DNA of 64,000 nucleotides from Thiothrix caldifontis (GTDB lineage Bacteria > Pseudomonadota > Gammaproteobacteria > Thiotrichales > Thiotrichaceae), in the NCBI RefSeq assembly GCF_900107695.1, contig NZ_FNQP01000008.1:1-64000 (forward strand), read 5' to 3'. Within the stretch, counting starts at the first letter, position 1, and each line of letters starts with the position of its first letter. Under the pieces are notes generated by a model. That model was not told where the DNA came from. It worked only from the letters and a program-made list of their open reading frames with translations, and did no database searches. Below, piece after piece: positions 17,455 through 26,401 of the stretch. The position numbers were made by a program, and so were the translations under genes.

Positions 17455-19692
17455 TTAGTCAATCCTTTCCAGTTCTAGAACAATCCTCCCGAACCGATCC
17501 AATTCAATATTTTTGTTCTTAACAAGAATTTCTATACTCCTAATCTCTTCCATATATTTTTCAAGAAGTCTATTTGACAGCTTAACCTTACTTAAACCAT
17601 TAATTAGCTCACGCATATACTTATCAATATCACCTTTAGCTCTTATCTGTAATTTTGAAAGATAGCTCTCGGCATCATCAATGAACTTCTCAGCATCAGA
17701 ACTTATTAATATACCCCTTGCTCTTAATGTATTGGGAATAGAGCCACTGTATTTTAAATCAGGTGTGTTAATTTCATTAATAACTCTTTTTATGGATTGA
17801 GAAATAGCTGCTGAAGAGAGTTTTTCATCACCCATCCCTGACCTCAAGATTTGTACAACTTTAGCTTGTAGTTCTTCTTTTCTCCAAGCAATTATAGCTC
17901 TCTCTGACTTATCTTTGATAGACCTTTCAATTTCATCTGTTAGTTGCTCTAGCGAGTTTCTGACAGTTCCACTTCTTATAGTTGCGTATGTTCTTGTATG
18001 GTTTTCATAGCCACCACCCCATAATCCAGCAACCCAAGAAAAGACACCAGATTTTTTAACTTTATACGTCTCAGATTCAACATCTGATGCTTTATCAACA
18101 GAGGCGGCAGCTTTTCTAAAATAACTCTCTAACTCTTTAATTAGTTCATTTTTCAGATTAAATCCCAAAGATTTAACAACATCAGAATACTCATTATCAA
18201 TATCAACTGATACATTATTAATTATAGCTGTCAATTTTTGCTTTTCTTGCTCAAGCCTCTCTTTATCATTACTTTTAATGTCTCTCACTCTTTTTTTACA
18301 AAAAGATAGCAGCCGCTCTCGATATTTTAAAAGGGAATCAAATTTAACCTTAACAAAATTTTCTTTTCTTGCCTCAAGAATCTGTTGTTTTTTTGCACCA
18401 ACTGTTGCAACGATATTTTTTATTTCACTAAGATTACTTAACTTATCAAGGCTTGCAATAGATGTAACTTTATCAGTATCAGAAAAATAATCAGGGTATT
18501 CTCGTGTTAGGTTTAACCATACCGTTCTTGCGCCAGAATCCCATAATTCTTTTGAATCAAATTGATTTCTTAATGTTTGACAAATTCCTGAAGAATGAAT
18601 TACATGACGTTGACCTTGCTCAATCAACTGATCAAAGGTTGTGCCTACTTCTGGGTTATTTTTTTTAAGTTGTGTCAACGTGGTACTCAAATGCCCACCC
18701 AACTTACTTGTAATATTCTTCAAAATTTGATGAAGATCACCATTACCTTTTTCTTTTTCATCACCCATCAATTGATTATCAATCTGACTAGAGATAACGA
18801 AGAGATTAGTAACGCCCTCTTTTGTTGTAATTCTATCCATCAACTCAACATCTTCTTTACTCAAGAATTGACCTGAAGGGCTAACAATAAAAATAACATC
18901 ACAATATTTTAACAACTCTCTTGTACGATCCTCTCTTGATTGTACGGGATCATTAAGTCCAGGAGTATCAACAATCTGAATACCGTGCAAATTATCCTGC
19001 GGCAATTTGATATGTACGCTCTTTGTGAATGGCATATATCGCCCTTCTGAGCCAACATACGCCAACAGTTGTTGACTTAGACTTTGAACATCCTTTGCAT
19101 TTAATGTACTTTTATCTTTAAGTGATTGAATATCCACCCCGGAAGATTTCATACGCTCATATTGATCGTAGGTCGAACTCAAACTTGTATTACTATTTAA
19201 CTCTCGCTGTGCTTGCTTGCGGCTTTTATTCTGCAAGTCTTCTTTAGATGATATTTTTTCATGAAATTTTGCAGAATTTATTTTTTCATCAATAAGTTTT
19301 TGCAATTTTTCCGTGTATTCATAATGACCTTTTTTAATTTCTTCAATGTCTTTTTGAGAAAAAAATTCTACTTCTGCGGATAAATTATCTCCATATGAAA
19401 TTTGTGTCAGAGCAGCCGTCATCGGAGTTGCTGCTTTAGGAAGAATATTCAAACCATCAAACAATAATGCGTTTAAAAGAGATGATTTACCAGCTTTTAC
19501 GCGCCCAACAATACCTATTTGCAAAAGTCGCTGTTCATTCTCAATGCTACAAATTGCCTCCTGAAGTTTATTTACCGAATCAATACTATACTCGTGTTCA
19601 ATATACTTCGCCTCCTCACCAATATGGCTGTCATTTTTTGAAACAATATCTGTGATTTTTTCTCTAAACTCTATAATATCTTTACTTTTCAT
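17455..19692 (-). CDS. Dynamin-like GTPase B (large) of a three-gene operon
   Basis: A 745-residue protein. P-loop GIVGRVKAGKSSLLNALL lies near residue 65, G2 in KAATPMTAALTQ, and G3 in IQIVDTPGLNDPVQSRED. At G4 there is FVISSQIDN rather than a clean N/T-K-x-D, so nucleotide specificity is less certain. The long C-terminal helical region is lysine- and glutamate-rich, with one short aromatic loop (GVFSWVAGLWGGGY) that could contact membrane. It abuts its neighbours on both sides without spacer (TAAATG junctions), consistent with a translationally coupled operon whose products work together. Confidence 0.85.
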   Translation of the reverse strand: MKSKDIIEFREKITDIVSKNDSHIGEEAKYIEHEYSIDSVNKLQEAICSIENEQRLLQIGIVGRVKAGKSSLLNALLFDGLNILPKAATPMTAALTQISYGDNLSAEVEFFSQKDIEEIKKGHYEYTEKLQKLIDEKINSAKFHEKISSKEDLQNKSRKQAQRELNSNTSLSSTYDQYERMKSSGVDIQSLKDKSTLNAKDVQSLSQQLLAYVGSEGRYMPFTKSVHIKLPQDNLHGIQIVDTPGLNDPVQSREDRTRELLKYCDVIFIVSPSGQFLSKEDVELMDRITTKEGVTNLFVISSQIDNQLMGDEKEKGNGDLHQILKNITSKLGGHLSTTLTQLKKNNPEVGTTFDQLIEQGQRHVIHSSGICQTLRNQFDSKELWDSGARTVWLNLTREYPDYFSDTDKVTSIASLDKLSNLSEIKNIVATVGAKKQQILEARKENFVKVKFDSLLKYRERLLSFCKKRVRDIKSNDKERLEQEKQKLTAIINNVSVDIDNEYSDVVKSLGFNLKNELIKELESYFRKAAASVDKASDVESETYKVKKSGVFSWVAGLWGGGYENHTRTYATIRSGTVRNSLEQLTDEIERSIKDKSERAIIAWRKEELQAKVVQILRSGMGDEKLSSAAISQSIKRVINEINTPDLKYSGSIPNTLRARGILISSDAEKFIDDAESYLSKLQIRAKGDIDKYMRELINGLSKVKLSNRLLEKYMEEIRSIEILVKNKNIELDRFGRIVLELERID

Positions 19693-21432
19693 TTACATAC
19701 TCACCTTACTAAAAACAACTCGACTCGCCAAGCTATTAATACGTTCAAGAGCCATATTATATTTAATAATCTCACTTTCAACATTAACAATGTGATTCTT
19801 TTTTTCTTCCTCTATCGCGGCAATAGCATTTTTCTTATCTTGTAATTTTTTTTCAAATTCTCCACTAATATTATCAATTAAGTGCTGTATCTGCTCGTTA
19901 AAAACTATAGGTAATTTTCCTCTTAATTCTCGTTTAATCGAAGGAATAATTTGTTCTAAAATCATTTTTCGTAATTTTTCTTCCTGCTTTCTTTTCTGTA
20001 TTCCTGAAAATATACTAGAAATCATATCAGGTAAGAAAATAATAAGAACTTCTAGAATTGGGGCTATAACTGTAGTAGTAACAGCAAGAACAGTGCTAAC
20101 CACCTTATAGAGACTGCCATTATTCCCACTCTCATTACGTTTAGCAAGAATACTACCCAACCCGCTTTGCGTTTTGTTAAAGAGAATCTTTATACTTTCA
20201 GTGGTTTTTTGTAGCCATTCTTCACTGACATTCATCGAAGAAAAATTAGATAGATCGATCGAAAAATCATTAATAATATTCTGTCCAATAGTATCCATAG
20301 CATCTCTTACTTCGTTTATCAGAGACAGTCTTGTAATCTCAGATATTTTCTGTGAAAATGCTCCATCGCCACCGCTAAGCGCGGCAACAACCAATTCATC
20401 TAATGAATTACTTAAGTCATTACCAACAGCGTTAACAATTTTCCCTATATTTACACTTGAATACTTTTGTGTTGCTTCTTCAAGCATTTCATCCCGTTTT
20501 TTTATAATCTTTTCCAAACCAGACTGTAATTCTAAAATTTCGTCCTCATTGGCTTCTTTTCCTTTTCTCAATGAAGTGATAGACGTATTGATAGTTTCAG
20601 AAATTTTGTAGTAACTTTCTTTTAAATCATCAGAAAACAAATTATGAAATAAAATATCAGGATTAATCTCTTTCAAAATGGCATTGAGACTAATTCCGCC
20701 GTTATTATCAATAGCAACAACTTTTCGTGTAATATCAAAATATTCATTTAGTTGCTCTTCAATTCTTTCGGAAATCTCCCTGACTTCTGATTCAGACCTT
20801 AGATTTGTCTTGCTTAGAAAAAATGAAAAACCCCTTCCATAATTTTTTATTCCAGTAAGCTGACGTGCAAGTGAACGAGTAATATTACCATCCTCCACAC
20901 TAGTCAATACAATGTAATGTGTCCCTTTATTCAGATATTCACTGATTGCCTGATTATGTAAATCCAATGGTGAATTAAATCCAGGCATATCAACCAATAC
21001 AAGTGGCTCAATCCCTATCAAGTTACTGTTATTCAAATATATTCGCAAGAACTTATAATCTTTTGCTTTAGCCGTAATTTGCTCCATTTCATTGATGGCA
21101 TATCTATCTGAAGAACCATCACGCGTTATTGCCTCAATGTATTCATCATCTGAGTATCGTAATTCTGTAGCCAATGCAGTTTCAGGAGTAATACCTACAG
21201 GTAAGCAAGACTGATTCAAGAAAGAATTCAGTAGAGAACTTTTTCCTGCACTGAAAGCTCCTACAACAGGAATTAGCAATTCTGCTTCATTTAACGCTTC
21301 ACCTAAAATTTCGATATTAAGAGACTTTTTCACTTCTTTAGGCAATAGCAATTTCTCTAGCTCTTGCTGAATCTCTGTTAAATAGAGTAAATAATTATTT
21401 TGGATTTCTAACATTTCTAAAACACCTTGCAA
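19693..21432 (-). CDS. Dynamin-like GTPase A with C-terminal membrane hairpin
   Basis: A 579-residue protein and the first gene of the operon. P-loop VVGAFSAGKSSLLNSFL (about residue 60), G2 in GITPETALATEL, G3 in LVLVDMPGFNSP, and a possible G4 in FFLSKTNLRSE. Near residues 440-475 there are two adjacent hydrophobic stretches (VVSTVLAVTTTVIAPILEV and LIIFLPDMISSIF), which look like the membrane-inserting paddle of bacterial dynamin-like proteins. The last 100 residues are a coiled coil. The start may be at 21432, or at 21414 (MLEIQNN); no strong ribosome site decides this. Confidence 0.85.
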   Translation of the reverse strand: MQGVLEMLEIQNNYLLYLTEIQQELEKLLLPKEVKKSLNIEILGEALNEAELLIPVVGAFSAGKSSLLNSFLNQSCLPVGITPETALATELRYSDDEYIEAITRDGSSDRYAINEMEQITAKAKDYKFLRIYLNNSNLIGIEPLVLVDMPGFNSPLDLHNQAISEYLNKGTHYIVLTSVEDGNITRSLARQLTGIKNYGRGFSFFLSKTNLRSESEVREISERIEEQLNEYFDITRKVVAIDNNGGISLNAILKEINPDILFHNLFSDDLKESYYKISETINTSITSLRKGKEANEDEILELQSGLEKIIKKRDEMLEEATQKYSSVNIGKIVNAVGNDLSNSLDELVVAALSGGDGAFSQKISEITRLSLINEVRDAMDTIGQNIINDFSIDLSNFSSMNVSEEWLQKTTESIKILFNKTQSGLGSILAKRNESGNNGSLYKVVSTVLAVTTTVIAPILEVLIIFLPDMISSIFSGIQKRKQEEKLRKMILEQIIPSIKRELRGKLPIVFNEQIQHLIDNISGEFEKKLQDKKNAIAAIEEEKKNHIVNVESEIIKYNMALERINSLASRVVFSKVSM

Positions 21433-21680
21433 ATATGAAATAAGGCTTGGATGCAGACAGTGACGGCTGTTTTGTTCTTTAACTTAATCATGGTGATGGA
21501 TGATGGACGCATGAGAGTCAAGCCGTTTTCGTTTAAAAAATTCAATGAGTTAGGACAACTATCGTGTACAGAGAAAATTTTATTAAAGTCTATTTATTAT
21601 GAGAATAATTCCCAATACAAAAAATTTAATTAACAGTAATTTTTATAATATGGAAATATAACATAAAAAAATACTATAGG
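21433..21680. other. AT-rich upstream region of the dynamin operon
   Basis: About 250 AT-rich bases with no convincing gene. It should hold the leftward promoter of the GTPase operon. Short open frames here have no recognisable product. Confidence 0.4.
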
Positions 21681-22111
21681 TCAAGATATCATCGTTTTAC
21701 TTAACTGCTCCATTGCCAAGATCTCGCAACAGAAGCCAATGGGTAAAGCGACCATCAGCAAAATACAAGCCGTTACCGTGTGAGCGATCCTTGAACCAAG
21801 TTGCAAACCCCTCATCACCTCAACCCGCTCACTATCGATCGACACACTGAGTTTTGGCAAAATGACAATAGCAAGCAATTGCAAATAATCTTGCACTGGC
21901 ATAACTCGCTCTTGCTTTTTGGTCTCCATCACGCATCGCCGTCACTGTTTAGCATATTTCAGCTCAATCAAATACTGGTGCTTGACTGCAAATAGGCTAC
22001 GATCCAGCAACAGTACGTCGGGGCATTTTTTATACATTTCGCATTCACAGTTCAACCTTGAAATACTGAAAATATAATTCGCGGGGCGCATAAATTCTCT
22101 CTCATCTGTGC
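21681..22111 (-). pseudogene. Remnant of a PD-(D/E)XK (DUF1703-type) nuclease
   Basis: The frame ending at 21942 reads EMYKKCPDVLLLDRS...HQYLIELKYAKQ and then stops. This resembles the C-terminal nuclease core of AAA-ATPase/PD-(D/E)XK proteins (catalytic D, then E-x-K), the family of the intact gene at 62145. A second leftward frame, 21681-21932 (METKKQERVMPVQDYLQ...), may be a frame-shifted continuation, but this is uncertain. The upstream part and the whole ATPase domain are missing, cut off at the TnpB element. Confidence 0.55.
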
Positions 22112-22133
22112 GATTGTTAGCTATACTCGAAAA

Positions 22134-23345
22134 ATGCAACGACTCCAAGCCTTCAAATACGAACTCAAGCCAGATAGCAAACAACGACGTTTGTTATTGC
22201 GTTATGCGGGTTCATGCCGCTTTGTTTACAACAAGGCGTTGGCGTTGCAACAAGCCAATTACGCATCTGGTGGAGAGTTCATCGGTTACGTGGCAATGGC
22301 AAAACATCTGACAGCATGGCGCAATAGCACAGAAACGCCGTGGCTGAAAGATTCCCCGGTTCATCCATTGCAACGCGTGCTGAAAGATCTAAACAAAGCC
22401 TACCAAAACTTCTTCGCCAACCGTGCCGACTTACCTCGTTTCAAACGCAAGGGTAGCGGTGACAGCTTCCGCTATCCTGACCAAAAACAAATCAAACTCG
22501 ATCAATGCAATAACAGACTTTTCCTGCCAAAACTGGGATGGATACGCTACCGCAATAGCCGCGATGTCTTAGGTGAGTTGCGCAATGTCACAGTTTCCAG
22601 CAAAAACAGTAAATGGTTTGTGAGCATTCAAACTCAGCGAGAAGTAGAACACCCCGTACTCACCGTTACTACGGCTATCGGCATCGACTTAGGCATAGCC
22701 CGTTTTGCCACGTTCTCGGATGGCAGCTACATCGCTCCGCTCAATAGCTTCAAAATCCAACAAGCCAAACTTGCCAAATACCAACGGCGCATGGCGCATA
22801 AGCAGAAATTCAGTAACAACTGGAAAAAGGCGAAAGCCAAAGTCCAAAAAGTCCACACCCAAATTGCCAATTCCCGCCGTGATTTCCTGCACAAAGCGAC
22901 GACCACGATCAGCAAAAACCACGCGCTCGTGTTCATCGAAGATTTGCGGGTACGCAATATGTCCCAATCAGCGGCAGGCACGGCAGAAAACCCCGGCACG
23001 AACGTTGCAGCCAAATCCGGCTTAAACAAAGCGATTCTCGACCAAGGTTGGGGTGAGTTTCGGCGGCAACTCGACTATAAACTAGCATGGAATGGGGGTA
23101 TATTATTTGCCGTACCCGCGTATTACACCAGTCAAGAGTGCCCCGAATGCCATCACGTCTCAGCGAATAATCGCCAGACGCAAGCGAAGTTTGTGTGCGT
23201 GAAATGTCACTATGAAAATCACGCCGATCATGTCGGTGCGATCAATGTTAAAGAGCGGGGACACCGCTTGTTAGCCTGTGGAGATGCGATATTCAGTCGC
23301 TCGATGAAGCAGGAACTCGCCGAAGTAAGTCAGTTATTTAGCTGA
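22134..23345 (+). CDS. tnpB: TnpB (IS200/IS605 family RNA-guided nuclease), apparently intact
   Basis: A 403-residue protein with the TnpB order: N-terminal HTH (KPDSKQRRLLLRYAGSCRFVYNKAL), a wedge region, then a split RuvC nuclease with Asp in AIGIDLGIARFATF, Glu in LVFIEDLRVRNM and the last Asp in ENHADHVGAINVKERG. A four-cysteine zinc finger lies between the second and third acidic residues (CPECHH and CVKCHY). All catalytic positions are present. TnpB proteins cut DNA guided by an RNA made from the element's right end. No tnpA transposase is present, so the element is non-autonomous or of the IS1341 type. Confidence 0.92.
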   Translation: MQRLQAFKYELKPDSKQRRLLLRYAGSCRFVYNKALALQQANYASGGEFIGYVAMAKHLTAWRNSTETPWLKDSPVHPLQRVLKDLNKAYQNFFANRADLPRFKRKGSGDSFRYPDQKQIKLDQCNNRLFLPKLGWIRYRNSRDVLGELRNVTVSSKNSKWFVSIQTQREVEHPVLTVTTAIGIDLGIARFATFSDGSYIAPLNSFKIQQAKLAKYQRRMAHKQKFSNNWKKAKAKVQKVHTQIANSRRDFLHKATTTISKNHALVFIEDLRVRNMSQSAAGTAENPGTNVAAKSGLNKAILDQGWGEFRRQLDYKLAWNGGILFAVPAYYTSQECPECHHVSANNRQTQAKFVCVKCHYENHADHVGAINVKERGHRLLACGDAIFSRSMKQELAEVSQLFS

Positions 23346-23389
23346 ATGCAGTAGGAATCCCCTTTTTTTGGGGAGGGGAAGATGTCAAA
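23346..23389 (+). mobile_element. Probable right end of the TnpB element (omega-RNA 3' end)
   Basis: After the tnpB stop come AGTAGGAATCCCC-TTTTTTT-GGGGAGGGGAAGATGTCAAA. The CCCC/GGGG hairpin and the GATGTCAA end resemble right ends of IS605/IS1341 elements. The omega-RNA scaffold should overlap the tnpB 3' end and finish here, and the bases from about 23390 would serve as its guide. The left end was not defined; it lies shortly before 22134. Confidence 0.5.
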
Positions 23390-23432
23390 TTACGGTTTTG
23401 TCTGGCAAATGGTAGTATTCTTCGCATTCTCG

Positions 23433-23490
23433 CACCTGACGATAATAAAGCTGGACGGTCATTGTACGATGTTTGGATTCGGAAAGAAAA
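23433..23490 (+). repeat. Right direct repeat of the island, spanning the ftsY start
   Basis: CACCTGACGATAATAAAGCTGGACGGTCATTGTACGATGTTTGGATTCGG is the intact counterpart of 15768-15830, in direct orientation. It includes the ftsY start codon at 23469. Confidence 0.75.
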
Positions 23491-24479
23491 AAAAGCCGGA
23501 ATTACCTGATGCCACTACGGTAGTTCCGCAAGCCCCTGCCCCGGCGGAAGGTTTATTTGCGCGGTTAAAACGCGGTCTATCAAAAACCAGCCATGCCCTT
23601 ACCGAGGGCATGGCAACGCTGGTGGTGGGCAAAAAGCAAATCGACGACGATGTGCTGGAGGAGCTGGAAACGCGCTTACTTACCGCCGACGTTGGTATCG
23701 AAGCCACCCGTGAAATCATGAGCGACCTCACCAGCCGGGTGAAGCGTGCCGAACTCGCGGATATGGATGCGCTGATGCAAGCGCTCTACAACAAAATGCA
23801 CCGCATCCTCCGCCCCGCTGCACAACCCTTGGAAATCGACGGCTCACACCAGCCGTTTGTGCTGCTCATGGTCGGTATCAATGGTGCGGGTAAAACCACC
23901 ACCATTGGCAAGCTTGCCAAAAAATTCCAGCAAGACGGCAAATCCGTGATGCTCGCCGCTGGGGATACCTTTCGCGCCGCCGCCGTGGAACAGCTCACCA
24001 TTTGGGGCGAACGCAATAATATTCCGGTGATTGCCCAAGGCAGCGGCGCGGATTCCGCCTCGGTGATTTTCGATGCGTTTCAAGCCGCCAAAGCGCGTAA
24101 GATCGACGTATTGCTGGCGGATACTGCCGGGCGCTTGCACACCCAAACCAATTTGATGGATGAGCTGAAAAAGGTCAAACGGGTTATTCAGAAATTCGAC
24201 GGCACTGCACCGCATGAAATCATGCTGATTGTGGATGCCAGCATTGGTCAAAATGCTTTGGTACAAGCCAAACAATTCAACGAAGCATTAGGGCTGACGG
24301 GAATCACCGTCACTAAACTGGACGGAACTGCCAAAGGCGGGATTCTGTTCGCCATTGCCCAACAACTCAAAATTCCGGTACGCTTCATCGGCGTGGGTGA
24401 AAGCATTGACGACCTGCAAGAATTCGATGCGTATGAATTCACCAGCGCCCTGCTTGCCGGAGACGACAAAACCACATGA
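23469..24479 (+). CDS. ftsY: Signal recognition particle receptor FtsY
   Basis: A protein of about 336 residues with a short charged N-terminal region, then the NG GTPase domain: GINGAGKTTTIGKLA (G1), DTFRAAAVEQL (G2), LLADTAGRLHTQTNLMDEL (G3), TKLDGTAKGG (G4) and IGVGESIDDLQEFD at the C-terminus. It is the membrane docking receptor for SRP-ribosome complexes. The start at 23469 (MFGFGKKKK) is typical; the frame opens further upstream but that part crosses the TnpB element end. The stop overlaps ftsE (ATGA). Confidence 0.95.
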   Translation: MFGFGKKKKPELPDATTVVPQAPAPAEGLFARLKRGLSKTSHALTEGMATLVVGKKQIDDDVLEELETRLLTADVGIEATREIMSDLTSRVKRAELADMDALMQALYNKMHRILRPAAQPLEIDGSHQPFVLLMVGINGAGKTTTIGKLAKKFQQDGKSVMLAAGDTFRAAAVEQLTIWGERNNIPVIAQGSGADSASVIFDAFQAAKARKIDVLLADTAGRLHTQTNLMDELKKVKRVIQKFDGTAPHEIMLIVDASIGQNALVQAKQFNEALGLTGITVTKLDGTAKGGILFAIAQQLKIPVRFIGVGESIDDLQEFDAYEFTSALLAGDDKTT

Positions 24480-25120
24480 TTGAATTCAAACAAGTTAGTA
24501 AGAAATACCCCACGGGGCAGCTTGCCCTGTACAACATTAACTTGACGCTAGAAGCCGGTGAAATGGTGTTCATCACCGGGCATTCCGGCGCAGGTAAAAG
24601 CACCCTCTTGAAATTGGTCGCTATGCTAGAACGCCCTAGCAAAGGGGAAGTTTTGATTGGCGGGCGTTCTTTAAGCAAGCTAGGGCGTGGTCAAATCCCC
24701 AATTACCGTCGCCGCATTGGCTTTATTTTTCAAGACCCACATCTCTTGTATGACCGTAGCGTATTCGACAACATTGCTCTGCCCTTGCGCATTGCCGGAA
24801 TGGGGCAAAGCGAAACCCGTCGCCGCGTACAGGCCGCACTCGATAAAGTCGGGCTGACGGGGCGGGAAACCACCTTTCCCTTAATGCTCTCTGCCGGGGA
24901 AAAACAGCGTGTCGGCATTGCCCGTGCCATGGTTAACAAGCCCACCATTATTCTGGCAGATGAGCCTACCGGTAACCTCGACCCGGAATTGGCGCAAGAC
25001 ATTATGTTTACCTTTGCGCAATTCAACGAACTCGGTGCAACCGTCATGATTGCCAGCCACGATCATGGGCTGGTAGAACGCATGAAAAAACGCACCATCG
25101 TCTTACAAAAGGTGGACTAA
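24476..25120 (+). CDS. ftsE: Cell-division ABC ATPase FtsE
   Basis: A 214-residue ABC ATPase: Walker [12 protein letters not shown]-loop [17 protein letters not shown], signature [15 protein letters not shown], Walker [15 protein letters not shown], and the switch His in [10 protein letters not shown]. With FtsX it forms the divisome complex that activates peptidoglycan hydrolases. It starts inside the ftsY stop and its stop overlaps the ftsX start (TAATG), so the three are cotranslated. Confidence 0.95.
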   Translation: MIEFKQVSKKYPTGQLALYNINLTLEAGEMVFITGHSGAGKSTLLKLVAMLERPSKGEVLIGGRSLSKLGRGQIPNYRRRIGFIFQDPHLLYDRSVFDNIALPLRIAGMGQSETRRRVQAALDKVGLTGRETTFPLMLSAGEKQRVGIARAMVNKPTIILADEPTGNLDPELAQDIMFTFAQFNELGATVMIASHDHGLVERMKKRTIVLQKVD

Positions 25121-26112
25121 TGGCTAACCCAAGTAATAAAAAAACGGCTCCAAAGCGTAATGCGGCATCTACCACTAACCCGCTGAGCGTCTGGTGGAAT
25201 CAACAAGCGAGTGCCATCAAATTCAGCATGGAACGTTTGTGGTTCAACCCCGTATCCACTTGGATCACACTCGCAGCGATTGCTATTGCACTTTCCCTGC
25301 CCACCAGCCTGCATTTATTGCTCAAAAACATGCAGACGTTAACGGCGGATAAACGCGAAGTTCCCACCATTACCTTATTCCTAAAACAATCCGTTGCCGA
25401 ACAACAAGCCAAAGACCGCGCAGAATTGCTCTCTGAAATGCCAGAAATCGACAATGTGCGTGTCGTGACCCGCGAAGAAGCCTTAGCTGATTTCCGCAAA
25501 ATCACCGGCTTTGCACAAACCTTGGAAACACTGGATGAAAATCCCCTGCCGCACGTACTGATCCTCACCCCTCGGCTCAGTTTGCTCGGCGATCTGGAAA
25601 TGGATGTCGAAGGCTTATCCAAAAAACTCAAAGCTTTCCCCGAAGTGGACGATGTTCAAATCGATGTGGAATGGGTGCAACGGCTACGCGGCATTTTACG
25701 CATCGCCGAACGTATCGTGCTGGTTGTCTCCATTTTGCTGGGGCTAACCGTGCTACTGGTGGTCGGTAATACCATTCGTCTCGACATCGAAAACCGCAAG
25801 GAAGAAATCCGTGTCACGCAACTGATTGGCGCAACCAATGCCTACATTCGTCGTCCGTTTATTTATAACGGTATTTGGCTAGGCTTGTTCGGCGGGGTAT
25901 TGAGCCTAGTGATTGTCCATGTGGCACTGCTATTTCTAGTCGAACCTGTTACTAAACTGGCAAATCTCTATGGCAGTACGTTTATTCTCAGCGGTATTGA
26001 TGTGTTTATGACCTTAAAAATACTCCTAGCCAGTAGCCTGTTAGGGATTATTGGCTCATGGCTAGCAGTTGGGCGTTATTTGTGGCAAAGTGATGATGCT
26101 ATCAAGGATTGA
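25120..26112 (+). CDS. ftsX: Cell-division permease-like protein FtsX
   Basis: A 330-residue membrane protein with four predicted membrane segments: one near residues 45-65 (TWITLAAIAIALSLPTSLHLLL) and three in the C-terminal half. The extracellular loop between the first two would contact an amidase activator. The family hallmark LIGATNAYIRRPFIYNGIWLG is present. It is the FtsE partner. The usual downstream rpoH is absent here; a small zinc-ribbon gene follows. Confidence 0.93.
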   Translation: MANPSNKKTAPKRNAASTTNPLSVWWNQQASAIKFSMERLWFNPVSTWITLAAIAIALSLPTSLHLLLKNMQTLTADKREVPTITLFLKQSVAEQQAKDRAELLSEMPEIDNVRVVTREEALADFRKITGFAQTLETLDENPLPHVLILTPRLSLLGDLEMDVEGLSKKLKAFPEVDDVQIDVEWVQRLRGILRIAERIVLVVSILLGLTVLLVVGNTIRLDIENRKEEIRVTQLIGATNAYIRRPFIYNGIWLGLFGGVLSLVIVHVALLFLVEPVTKLANLYGSTFILSGIDVFMTLKILLASSLLGIIGSWLAVGRYLWQSDDAIKD

Positions 26113-26169
26113 TTTTTATGCTCACTTAGTTTAGTTTGCTGATCTTTCGCAGTGTCAGGGGCTTATATT

Positions 26170-26388
26170 ATGTTAAGTACATCCAAAGCATTGGTGGTCA
26201 CCACGCCGCCACGTCCATTTTCTCAAAAGCATCATTTTGATTGGCTTAAGCAAAGCCGCATCGGCTGCCCAAGCTGCCGTAGTGCTTATATTCTACCAGT
26301 ACGGCGTACTTGGTATGAGAAATTATTAACTCGCCAACATAAATTCTGGTGTCAGGATTGCGGCTCAAAATTCTGGAAAAAAGATTAA
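26170..26388 (+). CDS. Small zinc-ribbon-like protein
   Basis: About 72 residues with two CxxC pairs (GCPSCRS and WCQDCGSKFW) spaced as in a zinc ribbon, and many aromatic and basic residues. The ATG at 26170 follows CAGGGG; an in-frame GTG at 26152 is the alternative. It stands alone between ftsX and the convergent peptide-importer genes. No family assigned; a nucleic-acid-binding role is possible. Confidence 0.6.
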   Translation: MLSTSKALVVTTPPRPFSQKHHFDWLKQSRIGCPSCRSAYILPVRRTWYEKLLTRQHKFWCQDCGSKFWKKD

Positions 26389-26401
26389 TACTGCGCTACG
26401 T

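Noticed and set aside
23382-23468. Upstream extension of ftsY
   Set aside because: The added residues come from the TnpB right end and the repeat region; the start at 23469 matches the conserved FtsY N-terminus.
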